From positions 1 through 64,000 of the forward strand of contig QHMG01000004.1 of NCBI GenBank assembly GCA_003258725.1: a stretch of 64,000 nt of DNA, read 5' to 3'. The DNA is from Candidatus Melainabacteria bacterium. GTDB lineage: Bacteria > Cyanobacteriota > Vampirovibrionia > Gastranaerophilales > Gastranaerophilaceae. Under the pieces are notes generated by a model, which made no database searches, was not told the DNA's origin, and was given only the letters and a program-made list of their open reading frames with translations. Below are positions 26,870 to 35,118 of this stretch, piece after piece (within the stretch, counting starts at the first letter, position 1; each line of letters begins with the position of its first letter). Both the position numbers and the translations under genes were made by a program.

Positions 26870-27995
26870 GAGATGCTACTTTCTTTAATTGCTCTACAAT
26901 TGTTTGAGTTGCATCTAATTTTGCTAAAGCCCTTGTATTTGCTTGTATTGAAGCCAATTTTTCTGGGTCAGAAAGTAATTCATCTAATTTCTCTAATAGA
27001 GTTTCACCTGTTGTTTCTTTGTCTTCTAAATAAAGGCAAGCATTTTTATTTAAGAGTGATTTAGCGTTTTTACGTTGATGGTCTGCAGCTGCATAAGGGT
27101 ATGGAACTAAAATTGGTGCAATTCCGCAGGCACAGATTTCTGATAAACTTAACGAACCAGCCCTAGAAATTGCGATATCAGTTGCTTTTAAGGCTGTAAC
27201 CATATCATCAAAATAAGGTTTTATAACTAGATTTTTGTTATGTTCAAATTCTGGGTAAACATCTTCAAGTGCTTTAATTGTATTTTCATAATGTTTTGCA
27301 CCTGTTTGGAAAATTACTTGAACATCATATTTTTCAAAAATTTGTTTTAAACATTGAATTGTAGCGTCATCAATTGATTTAGCACCTTGAGAGCCACCCA
27401 TAATTGTAATTGTAGTCTTGTTTTCAAGGTTCATATTTTGACGAGCTTGTTCTTTTGTAAGCGTTTTAAACTGTTCTCTAATTGGGTTTCCGTTAATGCT
27501 GATGTTATTCGAACGTATGTAACTAGCAGAATCTTCAAATGCAAGAGAAACTTGTTTTGCCATTGGCGCAACGAATTTTGACACCATTCCAGGTTGAGCA
27601 TCGCAATCGTGAATCATATAAGGTGTTTTGCTCAAATTTGAAGCCATTAATGCAGGTGCAGAAACATAACCGCCTGTACCTAAAATAGCATCGGGCTTAA
27701 ATCTCCATAAATAGTAAAGAGCTTTCCAATTTGCTAGTTCAAGTTCAATGCCCCATTTTATGAAGTTCCAACCAATTTTTCTTGGCATACCAGAAACTTT
27801 GATTGGCAAAAATTTGAAATGAGCTTTTTTTACAATTCCGTATTCTAAATTGTTTGGATTGCCGATATAATAAATATCTTTTGTAGTTTCATCTTTTCTA
27901 AGAGCTTCAGCTATTGCGATTGCAGGATAAATATGTCCTCCTGTACCGCCACCTGTGATGAAATACGTATATTTTTTTTTACAAGTATCTGACAT
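26862..27995 (-). CDS. murG: UDP-GlcNAc:lipid I GlcNAc transferase MurG
   Basis: A 377-residue GT28 enzyme. N-terminal GGGTGGHIYPAIAIAEAL is the first glycine loop; GTGGYVSAP and TIMGGSQGAKSID follow; the C-terminal UDP site is SRAGSLSLSEIC and PYPYAAADHQ. It adds GlcNAc to lipid I on the inner membrane face to give lipid II. It starts within the end of ftsW (17-base overlap) and overlaps folC. Confidence 0.95.
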   Translation of the reverse strand: MSDTCKKKYTYFITGGGTGGHIYPAIAIAEALRKDETTKDIYYIGNPNNLEYGIVKKAHFKFLPIKVSGMPRKIGWNFIKWGIELELANWKALYYLWRFKPDAILGTGGYVSAPALMASNLSKTPYMIHDCDAQPGMVSKFVAPMAKQVSLAFEDSASYIRSNNISINGNPIREQFKTLTKEQARQNMNLENKTTITIMGGSQGAKSIDDATIQCLKQIFEKYDVQVIFQTGAKHYENTIKALEDVYPEFEHNKNLVIKPYFDDMVTALKATDIAISRAGSLSLSEICACGIAPILVPYPYAAADHQRKNAKSLLNKNACLYLEDKETTGETLLEKLDELLSDPEKLASIQANTRALAKLDATQTIVEQLKKVASHE

Positions 27996-29187
27996 TAGAA
28001 CGAGTCCTTATTTTTTTAATTCGTTTTTTAGAAATGTTTAAAAGTACGCCAATCATCCATAATGAAACCATTAATGAAGAACCACCGTAACTGATGAAAG
28101 GTAATGGAACACCTGTTGCTGGTAAGAAAGAAGTTGCAACCGAGATATTCAAAAATGCTTGGAAACCTATTGAGAAGGTTATTCCAACTGCCAAAATTTT
28201 ACCATACATGTCAGGACATCTTGATGCGATGATTAAACCTCTGTGAATTAAAGTCCAGAATAAACCAATTACTAAAATACAGCCAATCCAACCTAATTCT
28301 TCACCGATAACTGCAAAAATGAAGTCGGTATGTGATTCAGGAATCCAATATAGTTTTTGTTTAGAATTACCAAATCCAACGCCCCAAAATCCACCAGATG
28401 CAAATGCAACAAGAGATTGAATAATTTGATAACCTGATGTAAGTGCATATTGTTCAGGGTTTAACCAAGTAACAATACGTTCTAATTGGTAAGGCTTGAT
28501 TATAAATGATAAAAAAGAACTGTTTAGTGCTGTTGTAATTGTTGCAGCACCAGCAACAAGACCTCCTGCGAATAAGAAGGCAAACAGTTTTATCGGTCCA
28601 CCTGCGCTTAACCAACAAACTAAGCAAGTTGACATCAGCAAGATAACCATACTTAAGTTAGGTTGTTTATAAATTAAAGCAACCATAATCAAGACAGGGA
28701 CAAAATAAATCATTTTGCTTGAATCCCAAATTTTGCTATTTTTGCAAAAAGCGCTACCCATAAGCAATACGACGGCAAACTTTGCAAATTCGGAAGGCTG
28801 TAATTGTGTAAAACCAATATTTAACCAACGCTTTGCTTCATTTACTGTAACGCCTAAAGGAGTGAAAGCTACTAATAACAAGGAAACAACGACCGTTCCT
28901 GTTATAAGCATTGTCCAAGGAACAAGGTTTTTGTAGTCGTAATTCATAAAAAACTTCATACCAATAAGCCCAATGATTAAGAAAAAGATTTGAAATAAAG
29001 CAAATCTTGCTGGGTTTTGACCCATTTCCATACATTTTGGCGCACTAGCAGAAAAGATTGCAATGATACCAATAGTAACCAAAAACGCAACAACGATTAA
29101 CACCGTTTTGTCTGGCGGAGTTAATATTACACTTTGTTTTGCAGTGTAAGGTATTTCTCGTTTTGGATTATACTTTTGATAAGACAT
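27979..29187 (-). CDS. ftsW: SEDS glycosyltransferase FtsW
   Basis: A 402-residue SEDS-family polymerase with about 10 membrane helices. Family motifs include KRWLNIGFTQLQPSEFAKF near residue 115, and LPFISYGGSSLMVSL near the end. It polymerises septal lipid II with a class B PBP. I place the start at MSYQKYNPKR (29187), after GAGGAAAA; the longer frame from 29244 reads through the murD gene. It overlaps murD by 20 bases. In this cluster FtsW is more likely than RodA. Confidence 0.9.
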   Translation of the reverse strand: MSYQKYNPKREIPYTAKQSVILTPPDKTVLIVVAFLVTIGIIAIFSASAPKCMEMGQNPARFALFQIFFLIIGLIGMKFFMNYDYKNLVPWTMLITGTVVVSLLLVAFTPLGVTVNEAKRWLNIGFTQLQPSEFAKFAVVLLMGSAFCKNSKIWDSSKMIYFVPVLIMVALIYKQPNLSMVILLMSTCLVCWLSAGGPIKLFAFLFAGGLVAGAATITTALNSSFLSFIIKPYQLERIVTWLNPEQYALTSGYQIIQSLVAFASGGFWGVGFGNSKQKLYWIPESHTDFIFAVIGEELGWIGCILVIGLFWTLIHRGLIIASRCPDMYGKILAVGITFSIGFQAFLNISVATSFLPATGVPLPFISYGGSSLMVSLWMIGVLLNISKKRIKKIRTRSNVRYL

Positions 29188-30517
29188 ATTCTTTGAATAC
29201 TTTTCCTCGTTCTTCGTAACCTGTGAACATATCGAAACTTGCACATGCAGGTGAAAGCAATACGACGTCAGGGTTTAGGCTTAAACCTTTGTCAATTGCA
29301 CTTTGCATAGTTTCTTCAAAAATTATATTTTCAAATCCGTTTTGTTTTAAATTTTCTTCAAAACGTTTTCCTGCTTCGCCTATTAAAATAACAGTTTTTA
29401 TATGTTTGTTAATTGAGTCGCAAAATTCTTTTAAATCGGTATTTTTATCACGACCGCCAGCGATAAGAACGACATCTTTGTCGTTGAAGGAATTAATCGC
29501 AACGATTGCAGATTCAGGATTTGTTGCTTTTGAATCATTATAAAATTCTGTTTTTCCAATCTTTGTAACGTATTCTAATCTGTGTTCAGGAACTTTGAAG
29601 GACATAATTGCATCTCTGATTTCGTTGTTTTCAATACCTTCAATTTTTGCTACAATGATTGAACACATTACGTTTTGGTAATTATGATGACCGATTAGCG
29701 GACAATCTTTTAACGTAATAATTTCTTCTGTTTTTTTATTTCTGCAATAGTAAATTGTGTTGTTTTCTATGTAACAACAGTTGTCGTCCATTTTTTTGTC
29801 GAAAATGAATACAGTTGACGGGCAAGTTTTAGAAAATTCTAACAATCTTTCGTCAGCCCCGTTAAATACCGCAAATGCGGGGTTTTGAGGGAATTTGAAG
29901 ATTTTTGCTTTTGCGTTGAAATAGTTTTCTAAACCTTCGTGCCAATCAATATGATCAGGTGTAAAGTTCAACCAACAAGAGATTTGAGGTTGAAAAGCAT
30001 TACTTGTTTCTAATTGGAATGAGCTAACTTCGCAAACAAAGAAATCGACATCTTTGTCTAATAATGAACAAGGTGGAATACCATAATTACCGCAAGGTTC
30101 AGCTTTAAATTCTTTTTGTAAGATATGAGCTGTAAGTGCTGTTGTTGTTGTTTTTCCGTTTGTACCTGTAATGGCGATAAAAGGTTTTAAACTTTCTTTA
30201 AAAGCAAGTTCAATTTCAGAAATAATAGGTACGTTAGCCTCTTTAACTCGTTTAAAAAGCTCGCTACGAGGTGGAATTCCGGGACTTGCAATTGCAAGAT
30301 AGCTGTCTTTAATAAATTCATCGCTATGTCCGCCCATTTCAACTTTTATGTCTAATGCTTTAAGTTCGTCTAATAACGCCTTGTCAGACTCTTTTTCTTC
30401 CTTAGCTTCAGTGATATAAACGTCTGCGCACTTTTCGCTTAGGTATTTTGCAGCGGCAATACCACTTTTAGATAAGCCTAAAATTAATACTTTTTTTTCA
30501 AACCAATTCTTTTTCAT
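29168..30517 (-). CDS. murD: UDP-MurNAc-L-Ala:D-Glu ligase MurD
   Basis: A 449-residue Mur ligase. The N-terminal Rossmann-like UDP-binding domain begins KKVLILGLSKSGIAAAKYL; ATP loop AITGTNGKTTTTAL; then FVCEVSSFQLE, NFTPDHIDWHEG and YNDSKATNPESAI, the MurD-specific DSKATN motif, and LIAGGRDKNTD. It adds D-glutamate to UDP-MurNAc-L-Ala in the cytoplasm. It lies 2 bases after mraY and overlaps ftsW. Confidence 0.95.
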   Translation of the reverse strand: MKKNWFEKKVLILGLSKSGIAAAKYLSEKCADVYITEAKEEKESDKALLDELKALDIKVEMGGHSDEFIKDSYLAIASPGIPPRSELFKRVKEANVPIISEIELAFKESLKPFIAITGTNGKTTTTALTAHILQKEFKAEPCGNYGIPPCSLLDKDVDFFVCEVSSFQLETSNAFQPQISCWLNFTPDHIDWHEGLENYFNAKAKIFKFPQNPAFAVFNGADERLLEFSKTCPSTVFIFDKKMDDNCCYIENNTIYYCRNKKTEEIITLKDCPLIGHHNYQNVMCSIIVAKIEGIENNEIRDAIMSFKVPEHRLEYVTKIGKTEFYNDSKATNPESAIVAINSFNDKDVVLIAGGRDKNTDLKEFCDSINKHIKTVILIGEAGKRFEENLKQNGFENIIFEETMQSAIDKGLSLNPDVVLLSPACASFDMFTGYEERGKVFKEYVLSKV

Positions 30518-30519
30518 TG

Positions 30520-31500
30520 TTAAATAAGTCCTCTAAAATATAGATATGCAAGGATTACAGCAATTAAAGAGAAAATTGTTGAACAAATTGCAAAAGTCAC
30601 AACAATTCTTTTTTCGCTCCAACCTAAAAGTTCAAAATGGTGATGAATTGGTGCCATTTTAAACACTCTTTTTCCTGTTAATTTGAAACTTGTAACTTGA
30701 ATAATTACAGACAATGTTTCAATTATGAACATTAATGCAATGATTACAAGTAAAAGCTCGAATTTGCCCATTACGGCAAGTGTACCAAGCAATCCGCCCA
30801 ATGCTAATGAACCTGTATCACCCATAAATACTTGAGCTTTTGGTTTGTTATATTTCAAAAAACCAACTAAAGCACCAGCAGTTGCAGCTGCAATGATTGC
30901 AACTTCCATATAGCCATTAATTCCTGCAACAAAGGCACAAGCTAAAAATGATGGAACACCACAACTTGATGCAAGTCCGTCAAGTCCGTCAGTTAAATTA
31001 AAAGCATTTGATGCACCGATTATGATAAATACGGCAAAAAATGGGTAAAACCACATTAAATCAATATAGTGATATCCAAATGAAATTCTTGTAAATTGTT
31101 CTCCGCAAAGAGGAATGAAAATTGCAGGCAAAAATGCGATTACAATTTGTCTGATTAATTTTCCACGTGGTGTTAAACCTTGATTTTCTTTACCCTTAAT
31201 TTTTAAATAATCATCTTGAAATCCTGCCAAAGTGTAGAAAAACAAAGTGATTAAAATAATAAATCCAAAAGCGTTCAATCTTTGATCAAGTGCCAAAACA
31301 ATGACAGATGCCAATATGATAGCACTTACAATGAAGATACCGCCTGTTGTTGGAGTACCTTGTTTTTTCTTGTGAGCTTCTGGTGCAAGGTCTAGAACAT
31401 ATTGTCCGATTGTTCTTTTTTGTAGAAAATCAATGTATGGAACGCCAAATAATAAGCATAAAACCAAGCCTAAAATAAATGCGATTGATAACATTATCAT
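30520..31500 (-). CDS. mraY: phospho-MurNAc-pentapeptide transferase MraY
   Basis: A 326-residue membrane enzyme with about 10 helices. Key sites are KKQGTPTTGG, FQDDYLKI (the acidic DD), NLTDGLDGLASS, VFMGDTGSLALGG and the C-terminal MAPIHHHFELLGW. It makes lipid I from UDP-MurNAc-pentapeptide and undecaprenyl phosphate. The start ATG overlaps the murF TGA as ATGA. Confidence 0.96.
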   Translation of the reverse strand: MIMLSIAFILGLVLCLLFGVPYIDFLQKRTIGQYVLDLAPEAHKKKQGTPTTGGIFIVSAIILASVIVLALDQRLNAFGFIILITLFFYTLAGFQDDYLKIKGKENQGLTPRGKLIRQIVIAFLPAIFIPLCGEQFTRISFGYHYIDLMWFYPFFAVFIIIGASNAFNLTDGLDGLASSCGVPSFLACAFVAGINGYMEVAIIAAATAGALVGFLKYNKPKAQVFMGDTGSLALGGLLGTLAVMGKFELLLVIIALMFIIETLSVIIQVTSFKLTGKRVFKMAPIHHHFELLGWSEKRIVVTFAICSTIFSLIAVILAYLYFRGLI

Positions 31501-32837
31501 GAGATTTCTCCTTTAAGTTCGTTTAAAATTTCCTCAAATTTCATTGAACGAGAGGCTTTTAAAAATATTGTTGAATTTTTTTCAACATTTTCAAGAATGT
31601 ATCGAGTTGCTTGACAGTTGTTTTCAAAAGAGGCTGTTGGAATACCGTTTTCAGCAACTTTTTCAGCAATCTTCTTTGCTAAGTTTCCAACTGTAATTAC
31701 TCGAATATTGTTGTTTTCAGTCAATTTACTGATAATAAAATTACCAATTTCTTGGTGATAAAATTCTTCGTCTGTTCCAAGCTCGCCCATGTTTCCTAGA
31801 ACAAGAGTCGCTTTAGGGTAAAGCTCTAAAACTGTTGATAAAGCTGCTTTCATAGAATCTGGGTTTGCGTTGTAGGCATCATTTATAACTTCATACTCCC
31901 CAACTTTTTCGATTTGCCAGCGTTTGTCAATTGGGGTATAAGCCTTTAAACCGTCTCTGATATTATCAGGGCTCATTTCTAATTGCAATCCAGCTTCGAT
32001 TACAGCAAGAGAATTTTCGACGTTGTAATCGCCTTCAATGTTTAGTTGATATTCTTCATCTTTGTATTCAAATTTTGTTTTGCCAATTTGTTTTTCAATA
32101 AATTCAACGTCTTTGATTGAAAAATAAATTTTTTCGCCTTTAAATTCAACGGTTTGTCTGATTAAATCGCTGTCGTGAGCAATAAAACAGCCGTTTTCTT
32201 TTTGATATTTGCAAATTTCGCATTTTGCTTTTGCAATGTTTTCACGACTTCCTAATCTGCCGATGTGAGAAGTTCCAACATTAGTGATAATCGTGATATC
32301 AGGGTGTGAATATTTTGAAAGAAGTTCAATTTCGCCCAAACCTCTCATACCCATTTCAAGGATTAAAACTTGCGTATCTGTTGGCATTGAAAGAATTGTT
32401 TGGCAAAAACCAACTTCATTGTTGTGGTTTAACGGTGTCGAATGAGTCCTAAAGGCTTGTTTGCAAACGGTTGTAAGCATTTCCTTTGTTGTTGTTTTTC
32501 CAGAACTTCCTGTAAGTGCGATAACTTTTGGTGCAACCTTATTCAAATATAAGTTTGCAAGTTGCAAATATGCAATCATAGGGTCAGACACTTGCAAAAT
32601 CAATTCTGCATTGTCTATAATAGTTCCTTTGGTTGTAAAATAAGCTCTTGCACCTGCATTAACAGCTTTGTCTATAAAGTTTTCACCGTCAAAAGATTCG
32701 CCCTTTAAACCGATATAAACATTTTCAGATTTAATGGTTCTTGTATCGGTTGAAATAGAGAATAATTCAGTTTTTGTGTTATTTTTTAATACTTTTGCGC
32801 CAGTTGCAAAAATTAATTCTTCCGTTGTAAATTTCAT
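31497..32837 (-). CDS. murF: UDP-MurNAc-tripeptide:D-Ala-D-Ala ligase MurF
   Basis: A 446-residue Mur ligase. N-terminal domain has SISTDTRTIKSENVYIGLKG; ATP loop ALTGSSGKTTTKEML; then HNNEVGFCQTIL, LILEMGMRG, VINDAYNANPDSMKAAL and ATLVLGNMGELG, all MurF signatures. It adds D-Ala-D-Ala to complete the pentapeptide. It is the first gene of the cluster murF-mraY-murD-ftsW-murG-folC. No Shine-Dalgarno precedes the ATG; a TAAAAT box lies 6 bases upstream. murE is absent from its usual place. Confidence 0.95.
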   Translation of the reverse strand: MKFTTEELIFATGAKVLKNNTKTELFSISTDTRTIKSENVYIGLKGESFDGENFIDKAVNAGARAYFTTKGTIIDNAELILQVSDPMIAYLQLANLYLNKVAPKVIALTGSSGKTTTKEMLTTVCKQAFRTHSTPLNHNNEVGFCQTILSMPTDTQVLILEMGMRGLGEIELLSKYSHPDITIITNVGTSHIGRLGSRENIAKAKCEICKYQKENGCFIAHDSDLIRQTVEFKGEKIYFSIKDVEFIEKQIGKTKFEYKDEEYQLNIEGDYNVENSLAVIEAGLQLEMSPDNIRDGLKAYTPIDKRWQIEKVGEYEVINDAYNANPDSMKAALSTVLELYPKATLVLGNMGELGTDEEFYHQEIGNFIISKLTENNNIRVITVGNLAKKIAEKVAENGIPTASFENNCQATRYILENVEKNSTIFLKASRSMKFEEILNELKGEIS

Positions 32838-32843
32838 AAGAAA

Positions 32844-32849
32844 ATTTTA
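32844..32849 (-). promoter_or_regulatory. -10 box of murF cluster; possible leaderless start
   Basis: TAAAAT on the minus strand (32849-32844), followed by 6 bases and the murF ATG at 32837. The -35 is not convincing (GTGTAT at 17-base spacing), so this is weaker than the other members of the set. Confidence 0.4.
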
Positions 32850-32971
32850 CACCAAATATACGTAATATACACTATTTTTTTGAAATTATCTTGAAATTTT
32901 TAATAAAATATTTCAGAATAAAAAAGGTAAGAAGAAAAAGAGTTGCTTTTCGGTCTAAAAGAAAAGTATTT

Positions 32972-32997
32972 AAAACTTAGTTACATTTGTAACTAAG
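32972..32997 (-). terminator. intrinsic terminator of proS-hinT-speE-speE
   Basis: Nine-base inverted repeat CTTAGTTAC / GTAACTAAG around ATTT (32976-32997). On the minus strand a TTTT run follows (32975-32972). It lies 48 bases after the end of the last speE gene and before murF. Confidence 0.65.
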
Positions 32998-33044
32998 AAT
33001 ATTGTGGTCGAAGTTTATTTCAACTTTTTAAATTTATAACCTTC

Positions 33045-33893
33045 TTACTTCAATTCATCTAAGAAGGTTGGCAAGGTGTAACAAGCCTTGTGATAATCAA
33101 GGTTATAAATTTTGCATTTTTTTGTAATTTCTTCTGCTCGTTTTTCGTCAATAAATGAAAGTGGTTCAACGTCTTTTGAACAAAATGCCCAAGCCCAATA
33201 GCCACCAGGATATGTCGGAATTACTGATGTATAGGTGCTTACGATTGGAAACGCATTTTTAAGCATTGTGTACATCTCTTTAATTTCTTCTTCAAGTGCA
33301 ACAGGGCTTTCTGATTGTGTTACCATAATTCCGCCGTCTTTTAAAGAGTCTCTGACATTTTTGTAAAATTCTTCTGTAAACAAGCCAACGCCCAAACTCA
33401 ATGGGTCTGGAGTGTCTAATAAAACTATATCATAGCAGTTTTTCTTGTCTTTAATAAATTCAATTGCGTTTTCGTAAATTATTTTTAATTTTGGATTATC
33501 AAATTCGCAAGAAAGTGTTGGGAAGAACTTTTTAGAGGTTGCAATAACTTCTTTGTCAATTTCGCAAAGTGTTACGTGTTCAACGGTGTTATGTTTAAAC
33601 ACTTCTCTAACAGTTCCGCCGTCGCCACCGCCAATAATTAAGATGTCTTTAGGGCAAGGGTGATTAAGCATTGGAATATGCACAATCATCTCGTGATAAA
33701 AATATTCATCACCTTCTGTTGCCACCATTAAATCGTCTAAAGTTAGGATTTTGCCTAATTTTGAGTCTGAGTCTAAAACTTCAATTTTTTGAAACTCCGA
33801 TTCTTCAGAAAACAAAACTTTTTTAACCTTGATAGAGATACCATATCCAGATGGTGTAAATTCTTGATAATACAGTTGTCCGTCGTCTTGCAT
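33045..33893 (-). CDS. speE: spermidine synthase (aminopropyltransferase), canonical copy
   Basis: A 282-residue spermidine-synthase-fold enzyme with the expected active site: DEYFYHEM near residue 62, GGGDGG at 88-93, CEID at 110-113 and LLDTPDP around 160, keeping both acids (Asp160, Asp163). It transfers an aminopropyl group from decarboxylated SAM to putrescine or a similar diamine. It sits 8 bases after a second, diverged copy with AAGGAG upstream. No SAM decarboxylase (speD) or arginine decarboxylase is in the window. Confidence 0.88.
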   Translation of the reverse strand: MQDDGQLYYQEFTPSGYGISIKVKKVLFSEESEFQKIEVLDSDSKLGKILTLDDLMVATEGDEYFYHEMIVHIPMLNHPCPKDILIIGGGDGGTVREVFKHNTVEHVTLCEIDKEVIATSKKFFPTLSCEFDNPKLKIIYENAIEFIKDKKNCYDIVLLDTPDPLSLGVGLFTEEFYKNVRDSLKDGGIMVTQSESPVALEEEIKEMYTMLKNAFPIVSTYTSVIPTYPGGYWAWAFCSKDVEPLSFIDEKRAEEITKKCKIYNLDYHKACYTLPTFLDELK

Positions 33894-33901
33894 AAAGCTC
33901 C

Positions 33902-34747
33902 TTATAACAATTCATCTAAAATTGTTTCTTGTTCAAAACGCTGTTGTGCATATTTTTTGTTGAACAATTTACATTGACTAACGACTTCTTCGTATCTTTT
34001 TTCATCAATATTTTTTAAAGGTTCAACTGTTTGAGAGCAATAAGCCCAAGCCCAACAACTTCCTGGGTAGGTTGGAACAGGTGATGTATAAGTTTTTACG
34101 ATTTTAAAAACCTTCAATAAACTTTCATATAATTTTTTACTTTTTTCAACATTTGCAACAGGACTTTCTGATTGCATAACGATAATACCGTCGTCGTTTA
34201 GAACTCTTTTCAAATTGTTGTAAACTTCGCTTGTATATTCGCCAATACCAGGACCTAGAGGGTCTGGAGATGTGATAAGAATTACGTCAAATTTTTCATT
34301 AGTATTTTTTATATATTCAAAAGCGTTTTCAATTTTAACTTGAACTTTCGGATTATCAAGTCCGCTTGCAATTTTTGGTAAATATTTTTTGCAAGTGTTT
34401 ACAACTTCTTCGTCAATATCAACAACAACAACCTTTTCGACTGTGTTGTGTTTTAAAACTTCATGAGTAGATGCACCTGTACCTCCGCCGATAATTAAAA
34501 TATTTTTAGGGCAAGGGTGGCTAATCATTGGTACATGAGTAATCATTTCGTTATAGTGATAAGCATCGCCTTCTGTAACGAACATTAAGCCGTTTAGGGT
34601 TAAGATTTTACCTAGAGAAGATTCTGAATCTAAAACTTCGATTTTTTGATATTTTGATTCAGTTGAATACAACACATCTTTAATTTTGATTGCGATACCA
34701 AAGCCTGATGGTGTTGTTTCTCTATAATATTTTTGTTCGTCTGCCAT
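33902..34747 (-). CDS. diverged SpeE paralogue with altered active site
   Basis: A 281-residue protein, roughly half identical to the neighbour at 33045, so the pair comes from tandem duplication. Three conserved positions differ: GGGDGG has become GGGTGA (Thr90), the DSxDP acid has become Thr in ITSPDP (Thr159, with Asp162 kept), and YHE has become YNE (Asn66). In spermidine synthases the first two positions are acids that bind or activate the amine. It may use another amine or nucleoside substrate, or may regulate the canonical copy. AGAGGT precedes the start. Confidence 0.8.
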   Translation of the reverse strand: MADEQKYYRETTPSGFGIAIKIKDVLYSTESKYQKIEVLDSESSLGKILTLNGLMFVTEGDAYHYNEMITHVPMISHPCPKNILIIGGGTGASTHEVLKHNTVEKVVVVDIDEEVVNTCKKYLPKIASGLDNPKVQVKIENAFEYIKNTNEKFDVILITSPDPLGPGIGEYTSEVYNNLKRVLNDDGIIVMQSESPVANVEKSKKLYESLLKVFKIVKTYTSPVPTYPGSCWAWAYCSQTVEPLKNIDEKRYEEVVSQCKLFNKKYAQQRFEQETILDELL

Positions 34748-34788
34748 AAATTTCTACCTCTTATTTTGGAGTAATGTTTAGTGAGTTT

Positions 34789-35118
34789 TTAGCCTAATTT
34801 TTCAGTTAATTTGCCAGCTAAAATATGTACGTGTAGGTGGAAAACAGTTTGTCCTGCCCCTTTACCTGTGTTCATAATAGTTCTGTAATCAGTCAAACCA
34901 AGTTTTTTAGCAGTTGCTTTAACACCTTTTAAAAGTTTAACCATTAATTCTTCATCTTCAAGCTCTGCCAATGATGCAACATGGGTTTTAGGGATTACTA
35001 AAACATGAGTGTCCGCTTGCGGATTAAGGTCGTTAATTGCAATTACGGCATCATCTTCGTAAACAAAGTTTGATGGAATTTCTTTGTTGATTATCTTGCA
35101 AAAAATACAATCGCTCAT
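34789..35118 (-). CDS. hinT: HIT-family nucleotide-binding protein (HinT type)
   Basis: A 109-residue protein with N-terminal CIFCKIINKEIPS, in which the two Cys are often zinc ligands, and the HIT motif FHLHVHIL near residue 98. HinT-type proteins hydrolyse nucleoside phosphoramidates such as aminoacyl-AMP adducts. Its start overlaps the proS stop (TAATGA), which fits a role in clearing aminoacyl-adenylates. Confidence 0.9.
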   Translation of the reverse strand: MSDCIFCKIINKEIPSNFVYEDDAVIAINDLNPQADTHVLVIPKTHVASLAELEDEELMVKLLKGVKATAKKLGLTDYRTIMNTGKGAGQTVFHLHVHILAGKLTEKLG

